Source of the DNA: Methylobacter sp. S3L5C
Lineage (GTDB): Bacteria > Pseudomonadota > Gammaproteobacteria > Methylococcales > Methylomonadaceae
DNA length: 64,000 nucleotides
Direction of reading: 5' to 3'
Assembly (NCBI RefSeq): GCF_022788635.1
Contig: NZ_CP076024.1
Location: forward strand, 3,697,503 to 3,761,502
The notes beneath the pieces were generated by a model. That model searched no databases, had not been told where the DNA came from, and saw only the letters and a program-made list of their open reading frames with translations. Positions 43,327-53,048 of this stretch are shown here, in pieces. How positions within the stretch are numbered: position 1 is the stretch's first letter; each line of letters opens with the position of its first letter. The position numbers were made by a program, and so were the translations under genes.

Positions 43327-43566
43327 ATGTATAAATCAGAAGTTATAAGCTATGAAAAACAACTTTATTGTTTTATGCATGAGCATCACACAGTGTAATT
43401 GTTATGCTTTGTTAAAAAAATCAGAAGATAACTCTTAAACAAACGGTTATCCTATTACACTCGCATGACAAAAAGATGAATTGTAGGCGACTACTTACGG
43501 CACCGATTTTCATATTTTTTTACTCGATTAAACATCAACATTGAATAATCTGATACCAAAACAATA

Positions 43567-44313
43567 ATGTCCCGACTAAAACTCTTTCTGCTGGCTCTTG
43601 GCTTTTATACCCGTATACCTTGTTCACAACTATTGGATTATAAACAGCTGCCTAAAGCAACTGTTTATTTGCCGCTGGTCGGCTGGCTGGTTGGTGGCAT
43701 TACGGCGTTCAGCTTTTATCTGGCTGATTGTTTGTGGCCGCAAACAACAGCAGTCATATTGGCTTTAATTACCGGTATTTTTTTGACGGGTGCCTTTCAC
43801 GAAGATGGTTTTGCCGATGTCTGTGACGGTTTTGGCGGAGGCTGGAACAAACAACGTATTCTGGAAATCATGAAAGATTCCTCTATCGGCGTTTATGGCG
43901 TTGTCGGGTTGTTGCTACTTTTTTTATTGAAGTTCAGTTTACTGGATGGTTTATTAGCCACAGCCGTTCCTGTTGTCTTATTGGCGGGGCACAGTATTAG
44001 CAGGTTGTCGCCACTGCTGCTCATGCAGCGATATGATTATGCGCGTAATAATGACAGCAAGGCGGCTGTTGCTGTTTATAAAAGCAATAGGCAACAATTG
44101 TTTGTCGCTGGCGTGTCAGGTTTGTTACCTTTGCTGCTGCTGCCAGCTGTGTGTACACTGGCAATTATTCCTGTGTTTGCTGTTAATTGGTATTTGGGAC
44201 GTTATTTTTATCGCCATATTGGTGGTTACACGGGAGATTGCCTCGGTGCAAGCCAACAAATTTCAGAAACTGTTTTTTATTTAAGCATTAGTGCCTTATG
44301 GATATTTATTTAA
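43567..44313 (+). CDS. cobS: adenosylcobinamide-GDP ribazoletransferase
   Basis: 248 residues, polytopic membrane enzyme. The active-site motif is GAFHEDGFADVCDGFGGG, with the Asp pair for Mg2+. It joins alpha-ribazole (phosphate) to adenosylcobinamide-GDP in the last step of cobalamin assembly. First gene of the cluster. It overlaps the next gene by 16 bp. No cobalamin riboswitch was visible in the upstream 240 bp. Confidence 0.93.
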   Translation: MSRLKLFLLALGFYTRIPCSQLLDYKQLPKATVYLPLVGWLVGGITAFSFYLADCLWPQTTAVILALITGIFLTGAFHEDGFADVCDGFGGGWNKQRILEIMKDSSIGVYGVVGLLLLFLLKFSLLDGLLATAVPVVLLAGHSISRLSPLLLMQRYDYARNNDSKAAVAVYKSNRQQLFVAGVSGLLPLLLLPAVCTLAIIPVFAVNWYLGRYFYRHIGGYTGDCLGASQQISETVFYLSISALWIFI

Positions 44314-44870
44314 TTCGCCATACGAAAACTGACACCTTTAAAGGACTTTGTTATGGGCAAAGTGATGTTGGACTGGCGAAAAGTTTCCTTGAAGAAGCGC
44401 ATCAACTGCAACAGAAATTACCTGAACTTAATGACAATAGCCTGCTTTTTAGTAGTCCGTTAACGCGCTGTGTAAAATTGGCTGAACGGTTTTCCACGTT
44501 TGTGACGACTGATGCCAGACTGATGGAACTTGATTTTGGTGATTGGGAAAACAGGTACTTTGATGATATAGATACGGCTATTTTACAGCAGTGGACCGAT
44601 GACTTTGTCCACGCTGCACCACCAAACGGCGAAAGTTTTATCGATTTATGCCAGCGTGTCGGAAATTTTTGGCAAGAGTTAGTGCAGGGAATACCCCAGA
44701 CAACAAAACAAGTTTTAATAATAACCCATGCCGGTGTTATTCGCGCATTGTTGGCACATATTTTAAAACTACCGCCCGCTAATGCTTTTCAGTTTCGGGT
44801 TGACTTGGGTTCTGTGCATAAACTTCAGCACCTCGATAATTACACTTACATAAACTACATCAACTTATAA
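44298..44870 (+). CDS. cobC: alpha-ribazole phosphatase
   Basis: 190 residues, histidine phosphatase fold. The catalytic motif is LIRHTKTD near the N-terminus (phospho-His9 region), and the second His is in IITHAGVIRALLAH. It removes phosphate from alpha-ribazole 5'-phosphate. It is fused by overlap to cobS, and its stop directly abuts the next start. Confidence 0.9.
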   Translation: MDIYLIRHTKTDTFKGLCYGQSDVGLAKSFLEEAHQLQQKLPELNDNSLLFSSPLTRCVKLAERFSTFVTTDARLMELDFGDWENRYFDDIDTAILQQWTDDFVHAAPPNGESFIDLCQRVGNFWQELVQGIPQTTKQVLIITHAGVIRALLAHILKLPPANAFQFRVDLGSVHKLQHLDNYTYINYINL

Positions 44871-45905
44871 ATGAAACACGGCGGTAATATTTATCAGTTT
44901 GCCCACCATCTTGGCTGCCTGCCTGAACAGATACTGGATTTTTCAGCCAATATTAATCCACAACAAGCCGTTGATTTGAGCTATTTGCAAGCGGTTTCAC
45001 TGGGTCCTTATGCCGACCCGGATTATAAATCGTTAAAACAGGCGATTAGCGCACGCTATAACTATCCGGCTAATGCCGATATTGAAGTATTTAATGGTGC
45101 CAGTGCAGCTATTTTTGCTTTATTACGTTGGATACAACCGCAAGATTTGGTTTTATACACGCCTTTGTATGGCGAATATGCGCATATTGCCGGAGAACTG
45201 GGTTGTAAGCTATATAATATCAATCGGTTGAATTCGTTAATGATGGATATTCCAAAAAATAGCACAGTGATTTTTGTTAATCCCTCCACGCCGGATGGAC
45301 AGCTTTATGACATGCAAGAACGATTGGCAGCGTGGCAAGCGGCAGACTGCAATATTATCGTCGATGAGTCATTTTTGGATTTTTGCATGGCCGATTCAGT
45401 AGCAAAATACATAGCCCGTTACGATAAACTTTATATTATTAAATCCTTAAGTAAATTTTATGGTTGTGCCGGCATTCGTATCGGCTTTATTATCGCAGCT
45501 GAACAAGCAATAAAGGAACTAAAACGTTACGAACCAGCGTGGAAATTATCCAGCTTTGATATGATGTACATCCAACAGGCGTTGGCAAATACTGATTTTG
45601 TTGAACAAACCCGGCAGCAAACAGCGCATCGACGCAATTTACTACAATGTGCCCTCCAATCTTCCGGTTTGTTTGAACGGATTTATTCAGGACAGGCTAA
45701 TTTTCTGCTGGCAAAATTAGCCGATCAGCTTGATGGTTCCCATTTGCAAAGGCTTTTGGAACCATCACGTATTTTAATTCGGGTTTGCGATAATTTTGAA
45801 GGAATGGATAATCGCTATGTCCGTTTTGCTGTAAAAGATACACTGTCTATTAGTTTACTTGCGGACAGCTTAAAAATGCTGTCGCAAAATATTGGTAGTC
45901 GATAA
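44871..45905 (+). CDS. cobD: L-threonine-O-3-phosphate decarboxylase
   Basis: 344 residues, PLP aminotransferase fold resembling histidinol-phosphate aminotransferase. The sequence begins MKHGGNIYQFA and has ILDFSANINP; the PLP Lys is in KSLSKFYGCAGIRIG, preceded by IIVDESFLDF. It makes (R)-1-amino-2-propanol phosphate for the nucleotide-loop linker. It is named cobD in enterobacteria and cobC in some aerobic nomenclature; context decides it. Confidence 0.9.
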   Translation: MKHGGNIYQFAHHLGCLPEQILDFSANINPQQAVDLSYLQAVSLGPYADPDYKSLKQAISARYNYPANADIEVFNGASAAIFALLRWIQPQDLVLYTPLYGEYAHIAGELGCKLYNINRLNSLMMDIPKNSTVIFVNPSTPDGQLYDMQERLAAWQAADCNIIVDESFLDFCMADSVAKYIARYDKLYIIKSLSKFYGCAGIRIGFIIAAEQAIKELKRYEPAWKLSSFDMMYIQQALANTDFVEQTRQQTAHRRNLLQCALQSSGLFERIYSGQANFLLAKLADQLDGSHLQRLLEPSRILIRVCDNFEGMDNRYVRFAVKDTLSISLLADSLKMLSQNIGSR

Positions 45906-46013
45906 ACATCCGTTAATTTACCGGGTGGTAAGTCAGACTAAAACGGCAATAAAATTGCCATTGCCATGAGACGTTGGAATACAACGCTTTTATTTATGGA
46001 TTAAAAGGGATAT

Positions 46014-47414
46014 ATGAAACCATTAGCTGTTTTTGGTACCGGTTCAGATGCAGGTAAAACCAGTTTGGTCATGGCTTTGTGCCGAATTTTTGCCGATCAA
46101 GACATAAAAGTTGCGCCTTTTAAGGCGCAAAATGTGTCCAATAATTCTGCGGTTACCCAGGATGGTCGTGAAATTTCCAGGGCTCAGTGTTTACAAGCAG
46201 AAGCGGCACGTGTAGAACCCAATTACTTGTTTAATCCGGTACTGCTTAAATCCCATGGTAACAGTTCTGTACAGGTTATAGTCAATGGCTTGGTTCATAA
46301 AAAACAAACCATAACCGCTTATTATGATGAAATTGATGAGTTAAAATTACAAGTACAACTGGCTTTTTCGCGCTTACAGCAAGATTATGAATTGGTCATT
46401 GCTGAAGGAGCAGGATCACCTGTTGAATTAAATTTGTTGGACAAAGACTTATCAAATACCTTCATCGCCAATACTTTCAACACCAAAAATATTTTGGTAG
46501 CCGATATAGAAAGGGGCGGAGTATTTGCTTCAATCTACGGCACCATGGCATTAATGGATCCGGTTATGCGCAGCAATCTGGTTGGGGTAGTCATCAATAA
46601 GTTTCGCGGCGACCGGCGTTTTTTTGATGAGGGTGAAAAAATTATCAAGGATCGGTTTGGTATTCCTGTTTTGGGTGTACTACCTTTTCAGCCGTTGAAT
46701 ATTGATATGGAAGATTCCCAGTCTCTGGGAAATTATCAACAACGTCTGGATGATGTAAAAATCCGTGTTGGCGTTATCGTTTATCCAGGTTTAAGTAACT
46801 ATAACGATCTTGATGTTTTAATGGCAGATCCTGAAATTTATGTCGAGTTAATCCATGCTTATCGTTCGCTGAGTGATTTTGATATGGTTTTACTACCCGG
46901 TAGCAAAACCGTAATCCGTGATTTGCAATGGCTAAAACAACAGGGTTTATTTAAAGAACTTCAACAATTCAATAAACCTGTTTTTGGGCTTTGTGGCGGT
47001 TATCAAATGCTTTGTGAAAGTCTGCATGATCCTGATGCCTTGGAACATGATGAACCCATCATTGAAGCCGGTTTAAGTTTTATTGATGATGTAGTCATCT
47101 ATCAAAGTCCTAAAATACTTCAGCGCGCCTATTATCAATTATCTTCATACACGGCAATAAAAGGCTATGAAATCCATAGCGGACGCATGGGCAAATATCC
47201 TTTATTTTATCAAGGCGGACGCTTTACGGGTACGCATGTGCATGGTATTTTTGATAATGATGCGTTCCGGAGAGATTATTTTAAGGTCATTAATCCTCGC
47301 TATCAAGGTTTTGACTATGCAAACTATCGTGAAGCACAAATACAGGGCTTTACTGATATGGTTGCAAAAAATCTGGATACGACTACTATCTTGCAAGCGC
47401 TTCAGCCCGATTAA
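46014..47414 (+). CDS. cobQ: cobyric acid synthase
   Basis: 466 residues (CbiP type; enteric CobQ about 500). The N-terminal dethiobiotin synthase-like half has P-loop GTGSDAGKTSL and FKAQNVSNNS. The C-terminal glutamine amidotransferase has the nucleophile Cys in FGLCGGYQML and a distal His-Glu pair in THVHGIFDN. It amidates four side chains of adenosylcobyrinic a,c-diamide. A 108-bp gap separates it from the previous gene. Confidence 0.95.
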   Translation: MKPLAVFGTGSDAGKTSLVMALCRIFADQDIKVAPFKAQNVSNNSAVTQDGREISRAQCLQAEAARVEPNYLFNPVLLKSHGNSSVQVIVNGLVHKKQTITAYYDEIDELKLQVQLAFSRLQQDYELVIAEGAGSPVELNLLDKDLSNTFIANTFNTKNILVADIERGGVFASIYGTMALMDPVMRSNLVGVVINKFRGDRRFFDEGEKIIKDRFGIPVLGVLPFQPLNIDMEDSQSLGNYQQRLDDVKIRVGVIVYPGLSNYNDLDVLMADPEIYVELIHAYRSLSDFDMVLLPGSKTVIRDLQWLKQQGLFKELQQFNKPVFGLCGGYQMLCESLHDPDALEHDEPIIEAGLSFIDDVVIYQSPKILQRAYYQLSSYTAIKGYEIHSGRMGKYPLFYQGGRFTGTHVHGIFDNDAFRRDYFKVINPRYQGFDYANYREAQIQGFTDMVAKNLDTTTILQALQPD

Positions 47415-47416
47415 TA

Positions 47417-48310
47417 GTGTTTGAATTAGCGGCTTTAGCCTATCTTATTGATATCATTTTTGGTGAATTTCGTTGTAAACATCCGGTAGTATGGATGGGT
47501 GAATTTATTTCGGGGTTTGAAAAACGTTTTTATCATGACCGGGTTTTACCCGGTGCGTTATTAGTAATCAGTTTGGTCGCTTTGACTCTCCTGATTAGCA
47601 GCGTTCTTGTTTATCTGTGTGGATGGTTACCGGAAGAGCTGTCTTTAATCGTATTGGCATTGTTTGCCTCCACCGGACTGGCCATGAACATGTTGCATGC
47701 CAGTGTCACTGAAATATTGACTACTGAACAACCTAAACAGGCATTACGTTTTCTGGTTAGTCGCGATACCGATACGATGACAGAAACTGACATCTACAAA
47801 GCAGCACTGGAAACTTGGGCTGAAAATCTCAGTGACGGTGTAATTGCACCCTTGTTTTATTTGATATTGTTTGGCTTGCCGGGGATTGCAGTTTATAAAG
47901 CCATCAATACGATGGACTCCATGATTGCCTATAAAACCGGGCGATATTTTTATTTTGGTAAAACAGCGGCTATTGTTGATGATATAGTCAATTTTTTACC
48001 GGCACGACTGACGGCGTTGTTGATTGTTTTATTGGCTAAAAATAAAAAACTTGCCTGGCAGTGCTTATGGCGTGATGGTAATAAACTGGAAAGCCCCAAT
48101 GCCGGCTTTCCGATTGCCGCAATGGCAGGTGCTTTAGGTATTGCCTTGGGTGGCGATGCCTCTTATCACGGACAACTAAAACATAAACCGCTATTAGGAC
48201 TACCTGTTAAGCCGGTCAATAAAGCCGTATTAGCGGAGGCCTTAGCGATGAAAACAGGGTTTAATTGGCTGATTTTAGGTTTATTAGTGACAGGCGTTGC
48301 AATGACATGA
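47417..48310 (+). CDS. cbiB: adenosylcobinamide-phosphate synthase (CbiB)
   Basis: 297 residues, GTG start just 2 bases after the cobQ stop. It is an integral membrane enzyme with about five helices. Typical segments are LIDIIFGEFRCKHPVVWMG, DGVIAPLFYLILFGLPG and ESPNAGFPIAAMAGALG. It attaches aminopropanol phosphate to adenosylcobyric acid. The stop overlaps the cobU start by 4 bp. Confidence 0.93.
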   Translation: MFELAALAYLIDIIFGEFRCKHPVVWMGEFISGFEKRFYHDRVLPGALLVISLVALTLLISSVLVYLCGWLPEELSLIVLALFASTGLAMNMLHASVTEILTTEQPKQALRFLVSRDTDTMTETDIYKAALETWAENLSDGVIAPLFYLILFGLPGIAVYKAINTMDSMIAYKTGRYFYFGKTAAIVDDIVNFLPARLTALLIVLLAKNKKLAWQCLWRDGNKLESPNAGFPIAAMAGALGIALGGDASYHGQLKHKPLLGLPVKPVNKAVLAEALAMKTGFNWLILGLLVTGVAMT

Positions 48311-48804
48311 AAACACTGTTTATAGGTGGTATAAAAAGTGGTAAATCCCGATTGGCAGAAGCGTATATTTTAGAAAAAAAATACCCAGATAAACCTTACT
48401 ATTTGGCAACAACTGAATTTTTTGATGATGAAATACAAGCGCGGGTGACTATTCATCAACAGCGCCGTAAAGATTTTTTTGTCACACTGGAAGAACCTGT
48501 AAAACTGTTTGACGCCCTTGAAAAATGCGAACGTCCGGTATTGATAGAGTGTGTATCGATGTGGCTAAACAATTTACTTTATTATCAAATTTCTGAAGCT
48601 GATATTTTGCAGGAACTGGAAGCCGTATTGCAATTACCCTGCCCTATGGTTCTGGTACACAATGAAGTTGGCCTGGGTGTCATTGCCGATAATCTATTGG
48701 CCCGTCAATTTGTTGATTTATCGGGTAAAGCCGCGCAGTTGATGGGGCAGTACTGTGATGAAGTGTTTTTTTGTAGCGCAGGATTAAAGCTGCGTATGAA
48801 GTAA
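48307..48804 (+). CDS. cobU: adenosylcobinamide kinase / GTP:cobinamide-phosphate guanylyltransferase
   Basis: 165 residues from ATG 48307. Walker A is GGIKSGKSR. The guanylylation His lies within VTIHQQRRK. The LIECVSMWLNNLL and NEVGLGVIADN regions are characteristic. It activates the corrin side chain for ribazole transfer by CobS, closing the loop pathway encoded here. Slightly shorter than the 180 residues of enteric CobU. Last gene of the cluster. Confidence 0.93.
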   Translation: MKTLFIGGIKSGKSRLAEAYILEKKYPDKPYYLATTEFFDDEIQARVTIHQQRRKDFFVTLEEPVKLFDALEKCERPVLIECVSMWLNNLLYYQISEADILQELEAVLQLPCPMVLVHNEVGLGVIADNLLARQFVDLSGKAAQLMGQYCDEVFFCSAGLKLRMK

Positions 48805-49086
48805 ATTGCTATTCACGAACGGCCCTCTGCTGACTTGGCCAACACGCTGATGTTAAAGATCTCTCTTGGAAAGTAGCAAAAATTTAGGCCTGGCACCATT
48901 TTCTATTTGATCTGTCTTTCGATAACGGTTAGATTTGATGTTCCCTGGCACACTAAGAACGCAACATAAGATTAACCATAATGAACGTTGCCACGTTGCC
49001 ACATAGCCTTTGCAGGCATCGCCCAATTTTACAAACTTACAAATGAGACTTTTTTGTGGGTTGTCTGACTGCCTGAAATAAACCTG
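48805..49086. other. spacer after cobU
   Basis: No gene and no clear terminator. TGGCACCATTTT at about 48895 and TGGCACACTAAG at about 48944 form a loose direct repeat of TGGCAC, unexplained. Confidence 0.35.
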
Positions 49087-49359
49087 TTATCTGATTTCAA
49101 AAGAAGTAAAAGCCTCATCCATTTCCAGCTCAATCATGTCAACCTGATCGACTCGGGCCGTGATCGGGCCTTTTTGACACCATTGTATTAATTTCTCAAT
49201 GCTGACATGATCAGCTTCGGCAATAATTTCGACCCGACCATCGGGCAGATTTCTGACCAAGCCTTTTATATCAAGCTGTTTGGCTTTTTTCTGGGTAAAC
49301 ATCCGAAAATAAACGCCTTGCACACGTCCGGAAACCTGAAGCCTTATTCTACGTATCAC
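49087..49359 (-). CDS. acyP: acylphosphatase
   Basis: 90 residues from GTG 49359, which overlaps the rlmL stop as GTGA; E. coli YccX is 92. Catalytic Arg/Asn are in VSGRVQGVYFR and VRNLPDGRVEI. It hydrolyses acyl phosphates such as carbamoyl phosphate or 1,3-bisphosphoglycerate. Coupling to rlmL is by overlap only. Confidence 0.9.
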   Translation of the reverse strand: MIRRIRLQVSGRVQGVYFRMFTQKKAKQLDIKGLVRNLPDGRVEIIAEADHVSIEKLIQWCQKGPITARVDQVDMIELEMDEAFTSFEIR

Positions 49360-51674
49360 TTGGTAATTTTCCAGCAATAATGAATTCTTGGATTGCGGGA
49401 AAAATCTTCAGGAATAGTGGCTGTGCTAATGTCTTCTACCGTTAAATCAGACAAGCCCGGCTTATCAATTTTAAAACGTCTGAAATTGGTAGAAAAATAT
49501 AAAATACCTTCAGGTGCCAAGAGTGTCACGGCATTTTTTATTAGCTGAACATGATCATTTTGTATGTCGAACACATCATCCATTCGCTTTGAATTGGAAA
49601 AGGTTGGTGGATCAAGAAAGATAAGATCGTATTGCCGGGTATCTGTTTGTTTGGCTTCATTTGCCAGCCATTCCAAACAATCTGCCTGAATAAACTCATG
49701 CTCTCCGGTATTTTTATTCGGAGCCATATTGTTTTTGGCCCAATTAATATAAGTATTGGACATATCCACCGTAGTGGTTGACGTTGCCCCTCCCATAGCG
49801 GCATGAACGGTGGCACTGCCCGTATAAGCAAACAAATTTAAAAAGCGTTTATCTTTAGCCTGTTGCTGAATCAGTAGTCGGATAGGTCGGTGATCCAAAA
49901 ATAAACCGGTATCCAGATAATCTTCAAAATTAACCAATAACTTGCAACCACCTTCTTCAACGGTATGGAAGCGTCCCAGCTCACCGTGTTTTTCGTATTG
50001 GTCAGTACTTCTTTGTTTACGACGTATTTTTAAGAAAACCTGCTCACTGTTAACGCCCAATACCTGAGGTATTTCGGAGAGTAAACCGGCTAATCTCTGA
50101 TCTGCTTTGTGTTGGTCGATCGTTTTAGGGGGTTCATATTCCTGAACATTAATCCAGGTTTGCTCACCCTCGCCTTGATAAATATCAACTGCTGCTGCAT
50201 ATTCCGGTAAATCGGCATCATAAACACGATAGCAGGTAATCCCGTTTTGCTTTGCCCATTTGGATAATTTTTTAAAATTCTTTTTCAGTCGATTGGCGAA
50301 TTCTACCGCTCCAACCTTGCTTTCAATGCTATTGACTACGGATTCATCTCCAAGCTCAAACTTTTTGTCGGCCACAATTTCTGTTTGCTGTTCACGACCT
50401 TTCTCTACACTGACAAGCCTTTCGGCATTGACAACAGGTTGCTCGGTTTTACTAATCGCAATGACTTGAGCAATGCGTTCTTCCTGTGTTTTAGCTTTTG
50501 GAATAAAAAAATTATTTGCTTCGATGTTAAGACGTAATAATTTACACTCAAGCGCACCGTTAAACAGGGTAATCGGTTTTTGTGAACGTAACCCCAAACG
50601 AAAACCCAGCTCGGGATTACTGATAATCATCGCGGCTTTCCAGCCAACAAAATGCGTTTTTAGTGCCGTACCAAATTTTTTGTACAGCTCTGCGGTTTCT
50701 TGTTCATCGCCTAAACGTTCACCGTAAGGCGGGTTACAGATTAACAACCCCGGTTTCCAGCTTTCAGCAGGCTCTGCATCTTCAATATCACGACGCTCAA
50801 CATGAATTTTATTTTGTAGTCCGGCATTGGCTATATGCGTTAAAGCCGCATTTACAGTGTGACGATTTTGATCAAAGCCAACGATAACGGGGAGTTTTTC
50901 CATGCCCACTTTTCTGCGTTGTAGCGCTTCAATGCGTAATTTCTTCCAGCACTCTGCATCATGTTTTTTCCAGCCAATAAAGCCGAAATATTCACGCAAC
51001 AGCCCGGGGGCGTAATCTGCAGCGATCATAGCACCTTCCAACAACAGCGTTCCTGATCCACACATTGGATCGATTAATGAGCCGTTTTGTTGGGCAATTT
51101 CTGGCCAACCACAACGCAATAACATCGCAGCCGCAAGATTTTCTTTCATCGGCGCTTGTATATTGACATCCCGATAACCGCGGCGATGCAAACTTTCACC
51201 GGAAAGATCCAAACTAAGTTGGGCAATTTCGCCATTCAAATACACATTAATACGAATATTTGGTTGCTCGGTATTAATGCTGGGGCGTTGCTGAAACTTT
51301 TCCCGCATCTGATCGACAATCGCATCTTTAACTTTTAATGCGCCAAAATGGGTATTATTAATAGCCTGCGAGTTTTTTGCACTGAACGAGACAGCAAAAG
51401 TATCATCAGCGTTAATATGTTCAAACCAGTTGATTTGTTGCACGCCATTGTAGAGATCTTCCTGGGTTTTTACCTCAAAAGAACTTAATACCAGTAAAAT
51501 CCGGTTGGCTGTGCGGGACCATAAACAGGCACGATAAGCAGTTTCCAGATCGCCCTCAAAAGCAACGCCTGCCATTGTAGCCTTAATATTATTGATGCCG
51601 AGAGTTTTAAGTTCTTCGGTAAGAATGGTTTCCATCGCCTTTGGCGTGGTGGCAAACAATTGGTAAGTGGGCAT
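49356..51674 (-). CDS. rlmL: bifunctional 23S rRNA (guanine-2445/2069) methyltransferase
   Basis: 772 residues (E. coli RlmKL 702). An N-terminal THUMP domain (about 1-160) is followed by the RlmL m2G2445 methylase with DPMCGSGTLLLEGA and the catalytic motif CNPPYGERLG. A variable charged linker (about 400-470) follows, then the RlmK m7G2069 methylase with NLFAYTGSATVHAAMGGA and LDPPTFSNS. The linker is longer than usual, accounting for the extra length. The transcript continues into acyP. Confidence 0.95.
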   Translation of the reverse strand: MPTYQLFATTPKAMETILTEELKTLGINNIKATMAGVAFEGDLETAYRACLWSRTANRILLVLSSFEVKTQEDLYNGVQQINWFEHINADDTFAVSFSAKNSQAINNTHFGALKVKDAIVDQMREKFQQRPSINTEQPNIRINVYLNGEIAQLSLDLSGESLHRRGYRDVNIQAPMKENLAAAMLLRCGWPEIAQQNGSLIDPMCGSGTLLLEGAMIAADYAPGLLREYFGFIGWKKHDAECWKKLRIEALQRRKVGMEKLPVIVGFDQNRHTVNAALTHIANAGLQNKIHVERRDIEDAEPAESWKPGLLICNPPYGERLGDEQETAELYKKFGTALKTHFVGWKAAMIISNPELGFRLGLRSQKPITLFNGALECKLLRLNIEANNFFIPKAKTQEERIAQVIAISKTEQPVVNAERLVSVEKGREQQTEIVADKKFELGDESVVNSIESKVGAVEFANRLKKNFKKLSKWAKQNGITCYRVYDADLPEYAAAVDIYQGEGEQTWINVQEYEPPKTIDQHKADQRLAGLLSEIPQVLGVNSEQVFLKIRRKQRSTDQYEKHGELGRFHTVEEGGCKLLVNFEDYLDTGLFLDHRPIRLLIQQQAKDKRFLNLFAYTGSATVHAAMGGATSTTTVDMSNTYINWAKNNMAPNKNTGEHEFIQADCLEWLANEAKQTDTRQYDLIFLDPPTFSNSKRMDDVFDIQNDHVQLIKNAVTLLAPEGILYFSTNFRRFKIDKPGLSDLTVEDISTATIPEDFSRNPRIHYCWKITK

Positions 51675-51708
51675 AAGAACAAGGAAAAAGGTAAAAGGCG
51701 AAAATAAA

Positions 51709-51755
51709 AAAAGGCGTAAGTGACAGACTTTTTTGCCTGCCGTTTTACGCCTTTT
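51709..51755 (-). terminator. terminator after the FKBP gene
   Basis: Perfect 11-bp arms AAAAGGCGTAA (51709-51719) and TTACGCCTTTT (51745-51755). On the minus strand the 3' side continues as CCTTTTTTTATTTT, a good T-run, just after the FKBP stop. Confidence 0.75.
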
Positions 51756-51765
51756 AGTTGTTTTT

Positions 51766-52248
51766 TTATTGAATTTTTAGCAGTTCAACATCAAATATCA
51801 AAGTTGAGTTGGGGCCGATTGATCCGCCTGCACCTTGCTCGCCATAAGCAAGTTCTGAAGGAATATAAAAGCGATATTTAGCGCCTTCGGTCATTAATTG
51901 TACGCCTTCAGTCCAACCTGGGATCACTCTGTTTAAAGGGAATGAAATAGGCTCGCCACGACTATAAGAACTGTCGAATTCTTTACCATCGATGGTTGTA
52001 CCCTTGTAATGAACTTTTACAGTTTCTGTCGCTGAAGGCGATACGGTACCTGTTCCAGGGGTTAAAATTTCGTATTGCAAACCGCTGGCTGTGGTTACAA
52101 TATTGGCTTTTTTAGCATTTTCTGCCAGAAAAGCGACACCAGCCGCTTTATTTTCTTCAGGTGTAGTGGCATTGGCCATTGAAAACATAGTAATCCCTAT
52201 AAGTAGAACAGTGATAATTGAAACAACTTGAATTTGAATTTTTCTCAC
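51766..52248 (-). CDS. FKBP-type peptidyl-prolyl isomerase, exported
   Basis: 160 residues, GTG start. The N-terminal signal (about 1-27, VVSIITVLLIGITMFSMANA) precedes a short FkpA/Mip-like segment (EENKAAGVAFLAENAKKANIV). The FKBP domain (about 57-158) has VKVHYKGTTIDGKEFDSSY, FPLNRVIPGWTEGVQLM, KYRFYIPSELAYGEQGAG and a final FDVELLKI. The dimerisation helices of Mip are shortened. It is probably a periplasmic folding helper. Confidence 0.9.
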   Translation of the reverse strand: MRKIQIQVVSIITVLLIGITMFSMANATTPEENKAAGVAFLAENAKKANIVTTASGLQYEILTPGTGTVSPSATETVKVHYKGTTIDGKEFDSSYSRGEPISFPLNRVIPGWTEGVQLMTEGAKYRFYIPSELAYGEQGAGGSIGPNSTLIFDVELLKIQ

Positions 52249-52307
52249 GATTTTGCCTTTTTGTTAACGTAAAAAGTGGTTAGTTTATCAAAAAATAACA
52301 CTATTTT

Positions 52308-52904
52308 TTAATTCATTTTGCAAGCACCCAATTGGCTTTGAAATAATCTGGCCCGGTAAGCGACTTTATTCGCTACTCGTTGTAACCAGGCTTTTTTTAA
52401 ATAACTTTTATGCTTATAGCCACTATGGCCTTCATGATAGGCCAGATATAAATTTTTTGCGTCTCCTTTTGAGATACCCAGTCTGGAATGACTTATGTTG
52501 CAATACCAACCGATGAAATCGGCAGCATCAGCAAAATCATCACGATCAGAAGTCCAGCCTCCCGCTGCATCAAGATAATCATCCCAAGTCTCATCTTTAA
52601 CTTGCGCATAACCATAAGCACTGCTGGGTCTAAACCAGGGAATAATACCTACCAGCCAGACTCGGGGCGGTTGCGCATCGGCAACAAAATGAGACTCTTG
52701 GTGCATAATTGCCATTTGCACAGAAATAGGCACTCCCCATTTCTTATAAGATTCTTGGGCGTCGGTATACCAATCATCTTTTTCTCTGAAGGTAGCACAG
52801 ATATTGTCACTATTTTTAGGTGGAAGCGCGGTACAAGCGGCTAAAGAAAATACTAAAAATAGTATTAATTGGCTTTTTATGATGTTGTGTAACGTATTAA
52901 TCAA
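52308..52904 (-). CDS. lipoprotein lytic transglycosylase-like protein
   Basis: 198 residues from a TTG start. The lipobox LAAC gives a lipidated Cys24. The SLT-like domain contains IMHQESHFVADAQPP with the catalytic Glu and SAYGYAQVKDETWDDYL, then LAYHEGHSGYKHK. It should cut peptidoglycan glycan strands from the periplasmic face of a membrane. Single gene; start codon choice is soft. Confidence 0.82.
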   Translation of the reverse strand: MINTLHNIIKSQLILFLVFSLAACTALPPKNSDNICATFREKDDWYTDAQESYKKWGVPISVQMAIMHQESHFVADAQPPRVWLVGIIPWFRPSSAYGYAQVKDETWDDYLDAAGGWTSDRDDFADAADFIGWYCNISHSRLGISKGDAKNLYLAYHEGHSGYKHKSYLKKAWLQRVANKVAYRARLFQSQLGACKMN

Positions 52905-53048
52905 AATAGGGCTGGTTAAAAATTAAATAGTTGATGTTGTAATAAAAACAAGTGTGTAAGCACAGCTTGAAAATATTACAATTGTACTTGATAAATTTAT
53001 GCACAGTAAGCTGAACACTATAAGCGAATAATCAATCAGGAGATAATA

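Noticed and set aside
43327-43566. Possible cobalamin riboswitch before cobS
   Set aside because: No B12-box or conserved AdoCbl aptamer helices could be recognised in the 240 bp.
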